DNA of 64,000 bases, taken from positions 496,001 through 560,000 of the forward strand of contig CAWALV010000006.1 in NCBI GenBank assembly GCA_963782965.1, given 5' to 3'. The notes under the pieces are model-generated. The model ran no database searches. It was not told the origin of the DNA and saw only the letters and a list, made by a program, of their open reading frames with translations. This DNA is from CAWALV01 sp963782965. Lineage in GTDB: Bacteria; Actinomycetota; Actinomycetes; Acidothermales; Acidothermaceae. Positions 17,652-25,555 of this stretch are shown piece after piece; position 1 is the stretch's first letter, and each line of letters begins with the position of its first letter. The position numbers and the translations under genes were made by a program.

Positions 17652-18191
17652 ATGCGCGCTCGCCTTTCCCTCGCCGTTTCCATTGCGCTGCTCGCCAGCG
17701 GATGCGCCGTGATTGGCGGCCCAGTGACGGGCAGCCCAGTGACAAGCAGCGCGGGCGGCTCGGGAACCACCGCACGCTACGGCTGCTTCCAGTACGCGGT
17801 CGAGTCGGCGCCACCGGCCACGGGCGCCGTCCTCGCCGTCGACGTCGTCGCGACGAACGTGACGGGCGCCCCCTGTGGCGGCCCGTCGTGCGGCGGTGTC
17901 ACCGGCGGCTTCGTGGTGACCGACGGCGACGGCCGGGCGGTGCTCCACGTCGGGCCGGTCGGTGCCATGTGCATGAGCAACGCGCCGCCGCCGACGCAGG
18001 TGACACCAGGGGAGACGATCACGTGGGAGTCGTTGCAGTGGGACGGGTTCGGCGACCTCGCGGGTGACCGGTGCGTCCCGGGCGACTGCCACCTCGCCCG
18101 GCCGCGCGCAGGCGCAGGCCGCTACCGGGTCACATGGAGCTGGCTCGACGCCGTCACCGTGCGGTCTGGCTGGCTGCGGGTACCGTCGTAG
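17652..18191 (+). CDS. Small lipoprotein of unknown function
   Basis: A 179-residue exported protein. The signal MRARLSLAVSIALLASGC has a lipobox with Cys at residue 18, followed by a Gly/Ser/Thr-rich linker. The folded part, about 140 residues, has several Cys residues (CFQY, CGGPSCGG, MCMSN, DRCVPGDCHL) that probably form disulphides outside the cell. It also has strand-rich Ig-like spacing (VLAVDVVATNVTG, YRVTWSWLDAVTV). I do not recognise a family. The ATG at 17652 is chosen because it opens the signal peptide; the frame is open from 17520. Confidence 0.7.
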   Translation: MRARLSLAVSIALLASGCAVIGGPVTGSPVTSSAGGSGTTARYGCFQYAVESAPPATGAVLAVDVVATNVTGAPCGGPSCGGVTGGFVVTDGDGRAVLHVGPVGAMCMSNAPPPTQVTPGETITWESLQWDGFGDLAGDRCVPGDCHLARPRAGAGRYRVTWSWLDAVTVRSGWLRVPS

Positions 18192-18338
18192 ATTCCTGCC
18201 ATCACAGCCCGAGACAGCCGGCGAACGCACGCCTTTGCCGCAAAGACGATCGTTCTCCACGGGCCGATCCGACCATGGCTCTAAGCCCTTGGTGAACTGC
18301 GGTAGCGAGGCGGTCACGCGCTGGCTCATCCTCGTTGT

Positions 18339-19028
18339 GTGGCGTTCTCGAGGCGTGTGGGCGTGGGCGGCGTGACGCTGTCCGTGAAGGTCTGGCCAGC
18401 CGCGGTGGAGCGCACCGCGCCTGCGCTTCTCCTGCCTGCGACGGGCGCGACCGCGGAGGACTGGGACGAAGTGGCAAGCGAGCTCGCCCGGTCTCGGACC
18501 GTGTACGCCGTCGACCTACGTGGACACGGCGACAGTGACTGGCCCGGCGAGTACTCGCTGGCGCTGCTCGCATCCGACGTCGTGGGCTTGCTGAACCGGC
18601 TCTCCGAACCGATGGTGGACATCGTCGGACATTCCCTGGGCGGCCTGGTCGCCTGCCTCGCGGTGGCTGAGCGACCGCAACGGGTACGCCGCTTGGTCCT
18701 TGAGGATGTGTGTATGCCACATCCTCGCTCGGCGTCGATGCCGACCCGGCCGGATGGGAGGCTGGACTTCGATTGGAACGTCGTCGAGCAGGTCCGGCCC
18801 GAAGTCGATGACCCCGACCCGGGTTGGGCGCACGTCATCCGCGCGATCGCCGTGCCCACGCTGGTCATCGCTGGTGGCGAAACCAGCCCTGTGCCTCAGA
18901 ATGACGTCCGCGAACTGGTGGATGCCCTGCAGGCGGGGCATTTGCAGGTCGTTGAAGCCGGCCACCTTGTGCACACCACAGAACCCGCTCAGTTCCTTCT
19001 CTACCTGACCGCGTTCCTCGACGCCTAG
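18339..19028 (+). CDS. Alpha/beta hydrolase
   Basis: A 229-residue alpha/beta-hydrolase fold protein. The nucleophile elbow is DIVGHSLGGLVACLA (Ser in GHSLGG), the oxyanion-side segment is LLPATGATAEDWDEV, and the catalytic His is probably in VVEAGHLVHTTEPAQF. The acid may be in the ETSPVPQNDV region. Related to lactonases and esterases; the substrate is unknown. GTG 18339 lies close behind the preceding gene-poor stretch with no strong ribosome site. A perfect inverted repeat lies about 75 bases after the stop. Confidence 0.85.
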   Translation: MAFSRRVGVGGVTLSVKVWPAAVERTAPALLLPATGATAEDWDEVASELARSRTVYAVDLRGHGDSDWPGEYSLALLASDVVGLLNRLSEPMVDIVGHSLGGLVACLAVAERPQRVRRLVLEDVCMPHPRSASMPTRPDGRLDFDWNVVEQVRPEVDDPDPGWAHVIRAIAVPTLVIAGGETSPVPQNDVRELVDALQAGHLQVVEAGHLVHTTEPAQFLLYLTAFLDA

Positions 19029-19103
19029 CAGCCGTCCGGATCTGGCTCCCTTCTATGTCAACGAAGGGTCGTTCCCGCCCGTTGATGATGCGCCGGTCCT
19101 CGT

Positions 19104-19132
19104 CGTCGTCAAGCAGACTGCGCTTGACGACG
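19104..19132. terminator. Perfect 11-bp inverted repeat after the hydrolase gene
   Basis: The arms CGTCGTCAAGC (19104-19114) and GCTTGACGACG (19122-19132) are fully complementary with a 7-base loop. It could terminate the hydrolase transcript. It also covers the stop codon of the second transposase frame, so it may instead belong to the end of the IS110 element. Confidence 0.45.
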
Positions 19133-20340
19133 GCTGCGGGCCGGCGCTGTTTCGGGGCGTCGGGAACGGGCCGAAGAACGATCTGGCCGGGAGTTTGTTG
19201 CGCGGGTAACGTGATGGCTGGTGGGTCCGGGAAGTGACTTCTCCGAAGCGTCGATGTCGGGGTTTGAGTCGACCGCGCTGGAGTCAAGAGTCGCCCCCGA
19301 GTGTCCTCCCGGACCTGCCTTACTCGGCCGTATCGCATCCGCGAGCAACTGTCGGTAGACAACGTCGGATAGTCGCCGTTTCAAGCAACGCATCGCTTCC
19401 ATCGACGTCTTTCCCGATGCTTTCTTCCGGTCGTAGTACGCGCGACCTTCGGTGGGGCTGCGTAGTTGCGCGACGGCCATGACGTGCAGCACCCGGTTGA
19501 TCTGCCGTTCCCACCACGAGACAGCCGGTGCCGGACGTGATCACCGGAAGACGCATCAATCGTGGCGGTGCCGGTCCAGGACGCGAAGTGCGCACGGCTG
19601 GGGAACCTGGTGATGTCACCGACCTCGACGAGCAGCCGTGCAGCACCGGAGGGTCCGATGCCGTGCAGCTGCGTCACCGTGGTGCCGGTCTGTGCGAGCA
19701 GCTCTTTGAGTTCTTTGTCGGCAGCCTTCGTCCGCTCATAGATCCGCTCGAGGTCAGCGATCAGCTCGGCGGCGACCCACCGCCGAGCCTTCCCGGCGGT
19801 GTCGCGAGGCCGAACTTTCCCCAGCAATGCTTTGGCTTGCGCCGCGGACAGGTATCGCTTCGCCCCACCAGGAATCAGCTCCAGCAGCAGCTGGGAGATC
19901 ATCCTGGTGTGGTCATCACCCAACGACCGGCGACGATCCACCAGCAGCCGCAACACCGCCAGCTGCTCATCGGCCACCACCGGACGCAGCCCACTCATCC
20001 GGGTGCCGACCAGTGCGACCGAATGTGCATCGGTGGCATCGGTTTTGCGGCCCTGACCGGTGGCGAACACCCGGACGCGGGCGGACAGTTTCGGTGGCAC
20101 ATCCACCACCTGCTCACCGTCCGCGAGCAGCCGGTCGGCGATGTGTTTACCGATCCCGGTACAGCCCTCGATCGCCCACGTCCGCTGCTCGAACTGCTTA
20201 CCGAACGCGAGCATCGCCCGGTAGCCGGCGACATCGGTGCCATACCTGCCGCCACCAACAATCGCCTCGTCGCCGTCCATCACTTCGATCGCCGCGGACC
20301 TCTTATGCGGGTCCATCCCGATCACCACCGCACTGCTCAT
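19109..20340 (-). pseudogene. IS110-family transposase with a one-base frameshift
   Basis: The N-terminal part (from ATG 20340, after GGAGGTCGGG) has the RuvC-like DEDD domain: VVIGMDPHKRSAAIEV, WAIEGCTGIGKHIA and QGRKTDATDAHSVAL. A helical segment follows, then the C-terminal domain HGIGPSGAARLLVEVGDI and FASWTGTATIDASSGDHVRH with the catalytic Ser. Just after LSRGGN the frame breaks. The adjacent frame continues with the expected RQINRVLHVMAVAQL, DRKKASGKTSMEAMRCLKRR and LSDVVYRQLLAD. Restoring one C between 19506 and 19507 would join them into about 410 residues, the normal size. Either the copy is dead or this is a read error. IS110 enzymes act through RNA-guided recombination and leave no terminal inverted repeats. 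Confidence 0.9.
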
Positions 20341-20561
20341 CCCGACCTCCTCACCTCGCAACCGGTTACCGATGTTGAGCTGGGAGGGCACCGCTTCTTC
20401 GAGCAGAGCAAACCCTTCTTGAGCCTCTCCCGCTCGATGGAGCGACGTCCGGCTCGCGCAGGCCAAATGTGAGCCACACGCCATGCGTGGGCAGCCGCGT
20501 TGAGAACGACGAGCCGAACGCCTAGACCAAACCTTGCCAGGCTCGGCCCTACCCGAAAGCT
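20341..20561 (-). ncRNA. Non-coding flank of IS110 element, possible bridge RNA region
   Basis: In IS110-group elements the stretch between the element end and the transposase start encodes a structured bridge RNA that pairs with donor and target DNA. Here 221 bases separate the transposase start from the 81-bp repeat, about the size expected. I cannot fold it reliably by eye and could not find the element ends, so the call rests on position and family knowledge only. Confidence 0.35.
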
Positions 20562-20642
20562 ATAAGAAGCCGCGTTGAGCGCGCCGCGCGGTGCATGACT
20601 ATGCAGCGCGAAGCGCCGGAGCGGTGACGAGGAGGTGCCGTT
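20562..20642. repeat. 81-bp dispersed repeat, copy 1
   Basis: Identical at 78 of 81 positions to 62335-62415, with flanks that differ on both sides. It holds the hairpin TGCAT-GACT-ATGCA and, outside it, a GC stem (GCGC with GCGC). In the other copy the loop-closing stem changes A to G, which still pairs as G-U, and the outer stem gains a pair. This copy abuts the presumed IS110 element and runs into the next small gene. Confidence 0.9.
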
Positions 20643-20863
20643 CGCCGGCGGTCCGGCAGACTTCGCGTATACGAATCGAGTCCAGTCCCGACCACCCTTC
20701 ACCCACGGCCTATCTGTGGCTCACCCGCGCCGAGGAAGCTGAGCTGCGGGACGTCCTTGATGGGATGCTGGCTGGTCCCGCAAATCCCTCTTGGCATGCG
20801 CACGTGTCCTCGTCTGACTACAGCTCGGAGCTGACGATCTCTTGGGAGCGCGACACCGCGTAA
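20624..20863 (+). CDS. Small conserved-looking protein of unknown function
   Basis: The last 65 residues look like real coding sequence: RIRIESSPDHPSPTAYLWLT, then RAEEAELRDVLDGMLAGPAN and WHAHVSSSDYSSELTISWE. They have a beta-alpha-beta pattern that recalls short actinobacterial proteins of unknown role often found near regulators. The start is unclear: ATG 20591 and GTG 20624 both lie within the 81-bp repeat, and no good ribosome site is present. Nothing is known of its function. It is next to the IS110 element and reads away from it. Confidence 0.5.
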   Translation: MTRRCRSPAVRQTSRIRIESSPDHPSPTAYLWLTRAEEAELRDVLDGMLAGPANPSWHAHVSSSDYSSELTISWERDTA

Positions 20864-21080
20864 GTGCCGTTCTACGCGCTGCACTCAGTTTCGGAGCGCT
20901 CGCCGGGAGGCTTGACTTTCTGCGGCTCTGACGAGTCCCCGGAGGCGGATTCGCCGAGGCGTTGATCTCGACGGGGCGCTCATTTTCTGTGTTCCAATCC
21001 GGCGGGATTCCGACCGGGGTCAATGCGGCCCCTGATTTGGGCCCATCAGACCAGCCTTAGGAGCCGTACTCAGGGCCGGG

Positions 21081-22271
21081 TCAGGCTGGCCGGAGGTCCA
21101 GCGGGCGCCCGACGAGGCTCTGCTCGCGTTGTGCCAGCCGACCGGCGATCGCGAGCAGCTCCCGCGCAGCAGGTTCGTCCGGATGGCTCGTCACGAACGG
21201 CGCGCCGGTGTCACCCGCGGCTACAAGGCGCGGGTCGAGAGGTATCTGACCGAGCAGCGGGACCTGCGTGCCGAAGATGCGCGACAGTGCGGACGAGACC
21301 GCCTCGCCGCCGCCGCTGCCGAACACGTCGACCCGCTCGCCGCAGTGCGGGCACGGCAACCACGCCATGTTCTCGATCACGCCGAAGACCCGCTGGTGGG
21401 TCTGCACCGCGACACTGCCCGCGCGCTCGGCTACCTCGGCAGCCGCGAGCTGCGGTGTCGTGACGACGATCAACTCCGAACCCGGCACGAACTGGGCCAA
21501 CGAGATCGCGATGTCGCCGGTGCCCGGAGGTAGATCGACGAGCAGGACGTCGAGGTCGCCCCAGTAGACGTCGGTGAGGAACTGATTGAGCGCCCGGTGC
21601 AGCATCGTGCCGCGCCAGGCGACGGGTGTGTTGCCCTGCACGAACATGCCGATCGAGATGACCCGGATGCCGTGTGCGGTCGGCGGCATGATCATGCGCT
21701 CGACCTGGGTCGGCCGGCCGGCATCGCCGGTCAAACCGAGCATGCGAGGAACGGAGTGGCCGTACACGTCGGCGTCCAGAAGCCCTACGGAAAGCCCGCG
21801 AGCGGCCAGCGCCGCCGCGAGGTTGACGGTGACCGACGACTTCCCGACGCCACCCTTGCCGGATGCGATCGCGTAGACGCGGGTGAGCGAGGTCGGCTCG
21901 TTGAACGGGATCGGCTTCTCGGCGCCGTTGCTGCCTGGTCCGCGGAGCTGTTCTTGCAGCGCCTTGCGCTGCTCGTCGGTCATGTAGCCGAGTTCGACGC
22001 CCACGCCGGTGACCCCCGGCACGGCGGCGACCGCGTTCGTGACGTCGCGATGGATCCGCTCCTTGAGCGGGCAGCCGGGGACGGTCAGGAGCACCCGGAC
22101 GTCGACCTGGCCGGCCGGGCTCACGTCGATGCGGTCGACCATGCCGAGCTCGGTGATCGGACGCCGGATGTCGGGGTCCTGCACGGTCGCGAGGGCGGCG
22201 GTGACCGCTTCGACGGTGACTGGGGACGCCGCCGGCGCGGCGGCTCGAGTCTGATGATCCGCGTGGTCCAC
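21081..22271 (-). CDS. mrp: Mrp/NBP35-type iron-sulfur carrier ATPase (ApbC)
   Basis: About 396 residues. The N terminus is a MIP18/DUF59 domain (VTAALATVQDPDIRRPITEL). Then comes the ParA/MinD-like P-loop domain: ASGKGGVGKSSVTVNLAAAL (deviant Walker A), GLLDADVYGHSVPRMLGL and VDLPPGTGDIAISLAQ. The CxxC in MAWLPCPHCGERVDVFG binds a bridging iron-sulfur cluster. The protein carries and delivers Fe-S clusters in the cytoplasm and matches Rv1229c. The start is uncertain: GTG 22271 keeps the DUF59 domain, TTG 22304 would add 11 residues and nearly touch the divergent marR start at 22307. Promoters must overlap the coding ends. Confidence 0.93.
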   Translation of the reverse strand: MDHADHQTRAAAPAASPVTVEAVTAALATVQDPDIRRPITELGMVDRIDVSPAGQVDVRVLLTVPGCPLKERIHRDVTNAVAAVPGVTGVGVELGYMTDEQRKALQEQLRGPGSNGAEKPIPFNEPTSLTRVYAIASGKGGVGKSSVTVNLAAALAARGLSVGLLDADVYGHSVPRMLGLTGDAGRPTQVERMIMPPTAHGIRVISIGMFVQGNTPVAWRGTMLHRALNQFLTDVYWGDLDVLLVDLPPGTGDIAISLAQFVPGSELIVVTTPQLAAAEVAERAGSVAVQTHQRVFGVIENMAWLPCPHCGERVDVFGSGGGEAVSSALSRIFGTQVPLLGQIPLDPRLVAAGDTGAPFVTSHPDEPAARELLAIAGRLAQREQSLVGRPLDLRPA

Positions 22272-22306
22272 AACGTCGATGCTACGTGGTCCTACGATGA
22301 CCAATC

Positions 22307-22768
22307 GTGAGCGTCTCTTCCTTTGGTGACGTGACGGAACGGCTCTCGCCCGAGGAGCTCGCCGTCTGGCGATCGTTCCTGCGCGCTCACGCCCGGCTGA
22401 TGCGCACGCTCGAGACCGAGCTGGCAGGCGCCGGGCAGCTGCCCTTGGCGTCCTACGACGTCCTCGTCCAGCTTGCCGAGGCCCCGCAGCGCCGGCTCCG
22501 GATGACGGAGCTCGCCGAGAGTGTGCTGTTGTCGCGGAGTGGCATCACCCGGCTCGTCGACAGGCTCGAGCGCGATGGCCTGGTTCGGCGCGAGCCGTGC
22601 ACCGATGATGCGCGGGGCACCTACGCCGTCATCACGGACGACGGCGTCGATCGCCTGCGCGAGGCGGCCAGGGTTCACCTCTCCGGCGTCAATACCCACT
22701 TCGCCGGCCGCTTCGACCGGCGCGAGCTCGCTCGGCTGGGTCAGCTCCTCAGGCGGTTGGCAGACTGA
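22307..22768 (+). CDS. MarR-family transcriptional regulator
   Basis: A 153-residue winged-helix repressor. The core reads ASYDVLVQLAEAPQRRLRMT, then ELAESVLLSRSGITRLVDRL (recognition helix) and ERDGLVRREPCTDDARGTY, with the wing at AVITDDGVDRL. N- and C-terminal helices form the dimer. Such proteins respond to small phenolic or oxidising molecules. GTG 22307 is nearly back to back with mrp, so it may control mrp or itself. Its last 20 bases overlap the 3' end of the convergent pilB-like gene. Confidence 0.92.
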   Translation: MSVSSFGDVTERLSPEELAVWRSFLRAHARLMRTLETELAGAGQLPLASYDVLVQLAEAPQRRLRMTELAESVLLSRSGITRLVDRLERDGLVRREPCTDDARGTYAVITDDGVDRLREAARVHLSGVNTHFAGRFDRRELARLGQLLRRLAD

Positions 22769-24776
22769 CCCCGCCGCGGGTGCGCCCTCGGTTTCGCGCC
22801 CGCCGGCGGGCGTCGGCACCGGAGGTCGGGGTGCCGGCCGGCTCCTGGCACCAGGGGCAGATCTTCCAATCCGGCTCGAGCGGCTTCGCGCACGCCCGGC
22901 AATGGCCACGGTTGACGACGGTGGCGCACCACGGACAAGCGATCATGTCGTGCGCGACCTGCCGATCGCAGGCGACACAGCGACGGCCGTCGACGGCGTC
23001 GACGCGGGTCGCCCGCACGACCTCGTCGAATGTCGTCTCCCCGCGACGCGCGGCCGCGAGCCCCGCAGCGCGCAGCGTCGTCATACTCGAGGCACGGGCT
23101 GCAGCGCGCACCGCAGCCTCGGTGGGGCTGTGCATCAGGACCGACCGCAGTGCGGCCGTGACGGGGAGAATCTCGAAGATGCCGACGCGGCCCCGGTACC
23201 CACTGCCGTCACAGGCGTAGCAACCGGTGCCACGCACCGAGCGCGCGTCCGTGAGGTCCGTGTCATCGATGCCGAGCAGAGCCATCACTTGCGCATCAGG
23301 AGTGTCGGGCTTCGCGCAGCGCGCGCACGGGCGTCGGAGGAGCCGCTGCGCCACGACCATGGTGAGGGACGACGCGACGAGGAACGGTTCGACTCCCATG
23401 TCGACGAGCCGGGTCAGCGCAGAAACCGCGTCGTTGGTGTGCAGCGTGGTCAGGACCAGGTGGCCGGTCAGCGAAGCCTGGAGCGCGAGTTCGGCTGTCT
23501 CGCTGTCGCGCACCTCACCGACGAGGACGACGTCGGGGTCTTGCCGCAGCACCGAGCGCAGGCCGCGGGCGAAGGTCAACCCGGTTCGCTCGTTCGTTTG
23601 TACCTGGGTGATCCCCGGCAGCTGGATTTCGACCGGGTCCTCGAGCGTCACGACGTTCTTGTCCGGTGTCGCGATCTCGGCGAGGAGCGAGTACAGCGTG
23701 TTCGTCTTGCCCGAACCCGTCGGGCCGGTGATGAGCACGAGTCCTTGCGGTGCCTGAGCACCGGCCACCAACGTTTCGAGCTGGTGTGCGTCGAGGCCGA
23801 GCCCCTCCAGATCCTTCACTCCGGTCGCGCTGCCGAGCAGCCGGACGACGACCTTCTCGCCGTACATCGACGGCAACGTGCTGACTCGCGCGTCGATACT
23901 GGTGCCGGCGACGCTGAACCTGGTGCGGCCGTCTTGTGGCACACGGCGTTCTGCGATGTCGAGCCCGCTGACGATCTTCAGTCGGCTGATGAGCGCCGCC
24001 GATGCGCTGCGCGGCACGCGGAGCGCGTCTCGCAACAAGCCGTCTACGCGGTAGCGCACGCGAACGCCGTCTGCCTGCGGCTCGACGTGGATGTCGCTGG
24101 CGCCGCTGCGTACGGCCTCGTCGAGGATGCCGGTGGCGAGCCGCACCGTCGGCGCTTGGTCTGCAGCAACAATCTGGTCGGCGGCAAGAGCGAGGTCGCT
24201 GTCGCCGTCCGCCCCGTCGTGGTCGCGTTCGGCCGCTCCGCCGAGCAATCCGGCTTGGTCGTCCGCCGCCCAGATGCGGGCCAGGTATTCCCGGATCTGA
24301 CCCTCGGCGGCGACAACGACGGCGAGCGAGGCGGCGCCGGTGTAGATGCGGACGTCGTCCAGCGCGACCACGTTCGTGGGATCAGCGGCCGCGACGAGGA
24401 CTGCGCGAGCCACGCCACCCTCGCGCACCGGGTCGCCGTGGTCGTCGACATGCCCCAGCGCCAGGAGCTTGCCTCGTTCGGCGACGTGACGCGGCACCAG
24501 CCGTGAGACCGACGCGTCGATCTCGCACTGCGCCAGGTCGACAAGGTCGAGCCCGAGCAACAGGGCGAGCCCTTCCGCGAGCTGCTCTTCGGTGAGGTAG
24601 CCCTTCTCGACGACGATCTGTCCCAGCCGAGCGCGATTGGGGCTGTCGGCCTGAGTCACGAGGGCGTCGTCCAGCTCGGCTTCGGAGATCCACCCCTCGC
24701 GCAGCAGCAGCTCGCCGATGCGTCGCCGCTGAGCGGGCACGACGGTGCGGGGTTCCTTGCCGGCAAGCTGGGGCAC
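22749..24776 (-). CDS. PilB/GspE-type assembly ATPase with C-terminal zinc ribbons
   Basis: A 675-residue AAA+ ATPase of the type IV pilus/type II secretion family. An MshEN-like N domain (RIGELLLREGWISEAELDDA, LGQIVVEKGYLTEEQLAEGL) is followed by the ATPase: ASDIHVEPQADGVRVRYRVD, GPTGSGKTNTLYSLLAEI (Walker A), EDPVEIQLPGITQVQTNE, LRQDPDVVLVGEVRDSETAE (Walker B), HLVLTTLHTNDA and CARCAKP plus CYACDGSGYRGR for zinc. After the usual end (TTFDEVVRAT) about 80 residues add CVACDRQ, CPWCATVV, CRACAKP and CPWCQEP, two extra zinc ribbons. No pilC, pilT or pilin gene is near. Start GTG 24776. Confidence 0.93.
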   Translation of the reverse strand: MPQLAGKEPRTVVPAQRRRIGELLLREGWISEAELDDALVTQADSPNRARLGQIVVEKGYLTEEQLAEGLALLLGLDLVDLAQCEIDASVSRLVPRHVAERGKLLALGHVDDHGDPVREGGVARAVLVAAADPTNVVALDDVRIYTGAASLAVVVAAEGQIREYLARIWAADDQAGLLGGAAERDHDGADGDSDLALAADQIVAADQAPTVRLATGILDEAVRSGASDIHVEPQADGVRVRYRVDGLLRDALRVPRSASAALISRLKIVSGLDIAERRVPQDGRTRFSVAGTSIDARVSTLPSMYGEKVVVRLLGSATGVKDLEGLGLDAHQLETLVAGAQAPQGLVLITGPTGSGKTNTLYSLLAEIATPDKNVVTLEDPVEIQLPGITQVQTNERTGLTFARGLRSVLRQDPDVVLVGEVRDSETAELALQASLTGHLVLTTLHTNDAVSALTRLVDMGVEPFLVASSLTMVVAQRLLRRPCARCAKPDTPDAQVMALLGIDDTDLTDARSVRGTGCYACDGSGYRGRVGIFEILPVTAALRSVLMHSPTEAAVRAAARASSMTTLRAAGLAAARRGETTFDEVVRATRVDAVDGRRCVACDRQVAHDMIACPWCATVVNRGHCRACAKPLEPDWKICPWCQEPAGTPTSGADARRRARNRGRTRGGVSLPTA

Positions 24777-24904
24777 GTGTCTTATTGTCGAGCCCGGCGT
24801 GCCGTCCTACAGCCCCCGAGCGCCGGTGGCGGGTGGTCCGAACGGCGGGCGCAGGGTCGGTCGAACGGTGGGACGCGATCGAATGGCGCGGGAGCCCGGT
24901 AAGG

Positions 24905-25366
24905 CTAGGACGAAACGGCTTCCAGGCTGCGGACCGCGAGATCGGGCCGCCACTCGTCTCGGTAACCGGGACGATTCGCGTACGCCAGGGCCATCTCACG
25001 GATCACGGACTTCGCCTCGTCGGCCGAGCGGGTCGTCGTCCACCAGGCCCTGGACAAGTTCTGCAGCCGGGCCAGCATGCGCCGCTTCGACTCGCAGTCG
25101 GCCAGCACCCGCTCGGGGTTGAAGCGCTCGATGAACACCTTTGCTTCCGCTCCGCGAAAACCGGTCTCCTGTTTGTCGGCACCCCAGGAATCGGCGCACA
25201 CGGTGCCATCGGCCCGAACGAGTGCATCACGCTGGGCGGGAGTCTCGACGACCTTCCAACGCCAGGCTTCCGAACCCGCTGTCCGGGCCTTCATCTCGTC
25301 CTCGGCGATCTGCAGGAGGAGCCAGTCGACGAGCGAGTCGAGGGTGGTGCGCGCGTTCATGGCCAT
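24905..25366 (-). CDS. DUF6221-like protein
   Basis: A 153-residue protein whose pattern fits the actinobacterial DUF6221 group: LVDWLLLQIAEDEMKART, then VFIERFNPERVLADCESKRR (the H/R-DPxRVLADCxxKRR motif) and REMALAYANRPGYRDEWRP at the C terminus. The family has no assigned function and is common in streptomycetes and relatives, often near mobile or accessory genes. No signal peptide or membrane segment is present. The first ATG is at 25366, but the second Met two codons later is equally possible. Confidence 0.75.
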   Translation of the reverse strand: MAMNARTTLDSLVDWLLLQIAEDEMKARTAGSEAWRWKVVETPAQRDALVRADGTVCADSWGADKQETGFRGAEAKVFIERFNPERVLADCESKRRMLARLQNLSRAWWTTTRSADEAKSVIREMALAYANRPGYRDEWRPDLAVRSLEAVSS

Positions 25367-25482
25367 GGCGCTGCTGGTCCTTCCGGGCTGACGGGCGTAA
25401 GCCTTTCGTCCTACCCGACATCATCGAGATGGCGCAGTGCCCACTTGACCCGGCGGGCAACGAGATACCCGAATGGCGCAAT

Positions 25483-25511
25483 GCGGACATCGCCCAGCGC
25501 GGACATCGCCC
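25483..25511. repeat. Short direct repeat in intergenic region
   Basis: GCGGACATCGCCC occurs twice with a 16-base period (25483-25495 and 25499-25511) between the DUF6221 gene and glgA. Two copies are too few for an array; it lies downstream of glgA and has no obvious role. Confidence 0.7.
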
Positions 25512-25555
25512 GGCGCGGTCCGAGGCGTGCCCGCGGTGCCGAGTGACCGTTCGCG

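Noticed and set aside
22521..24506. Long plus-strand open frame opposite the pilB-like gene
   Set aside because: Shadow of the ATPase gene, with high Arg and Ala and no recognised domain.
25483..25511. Possible CRISPR-like repeats
   Set aside because: Only two copies of 13 bases with a 3-base gap; no array or cas genes.
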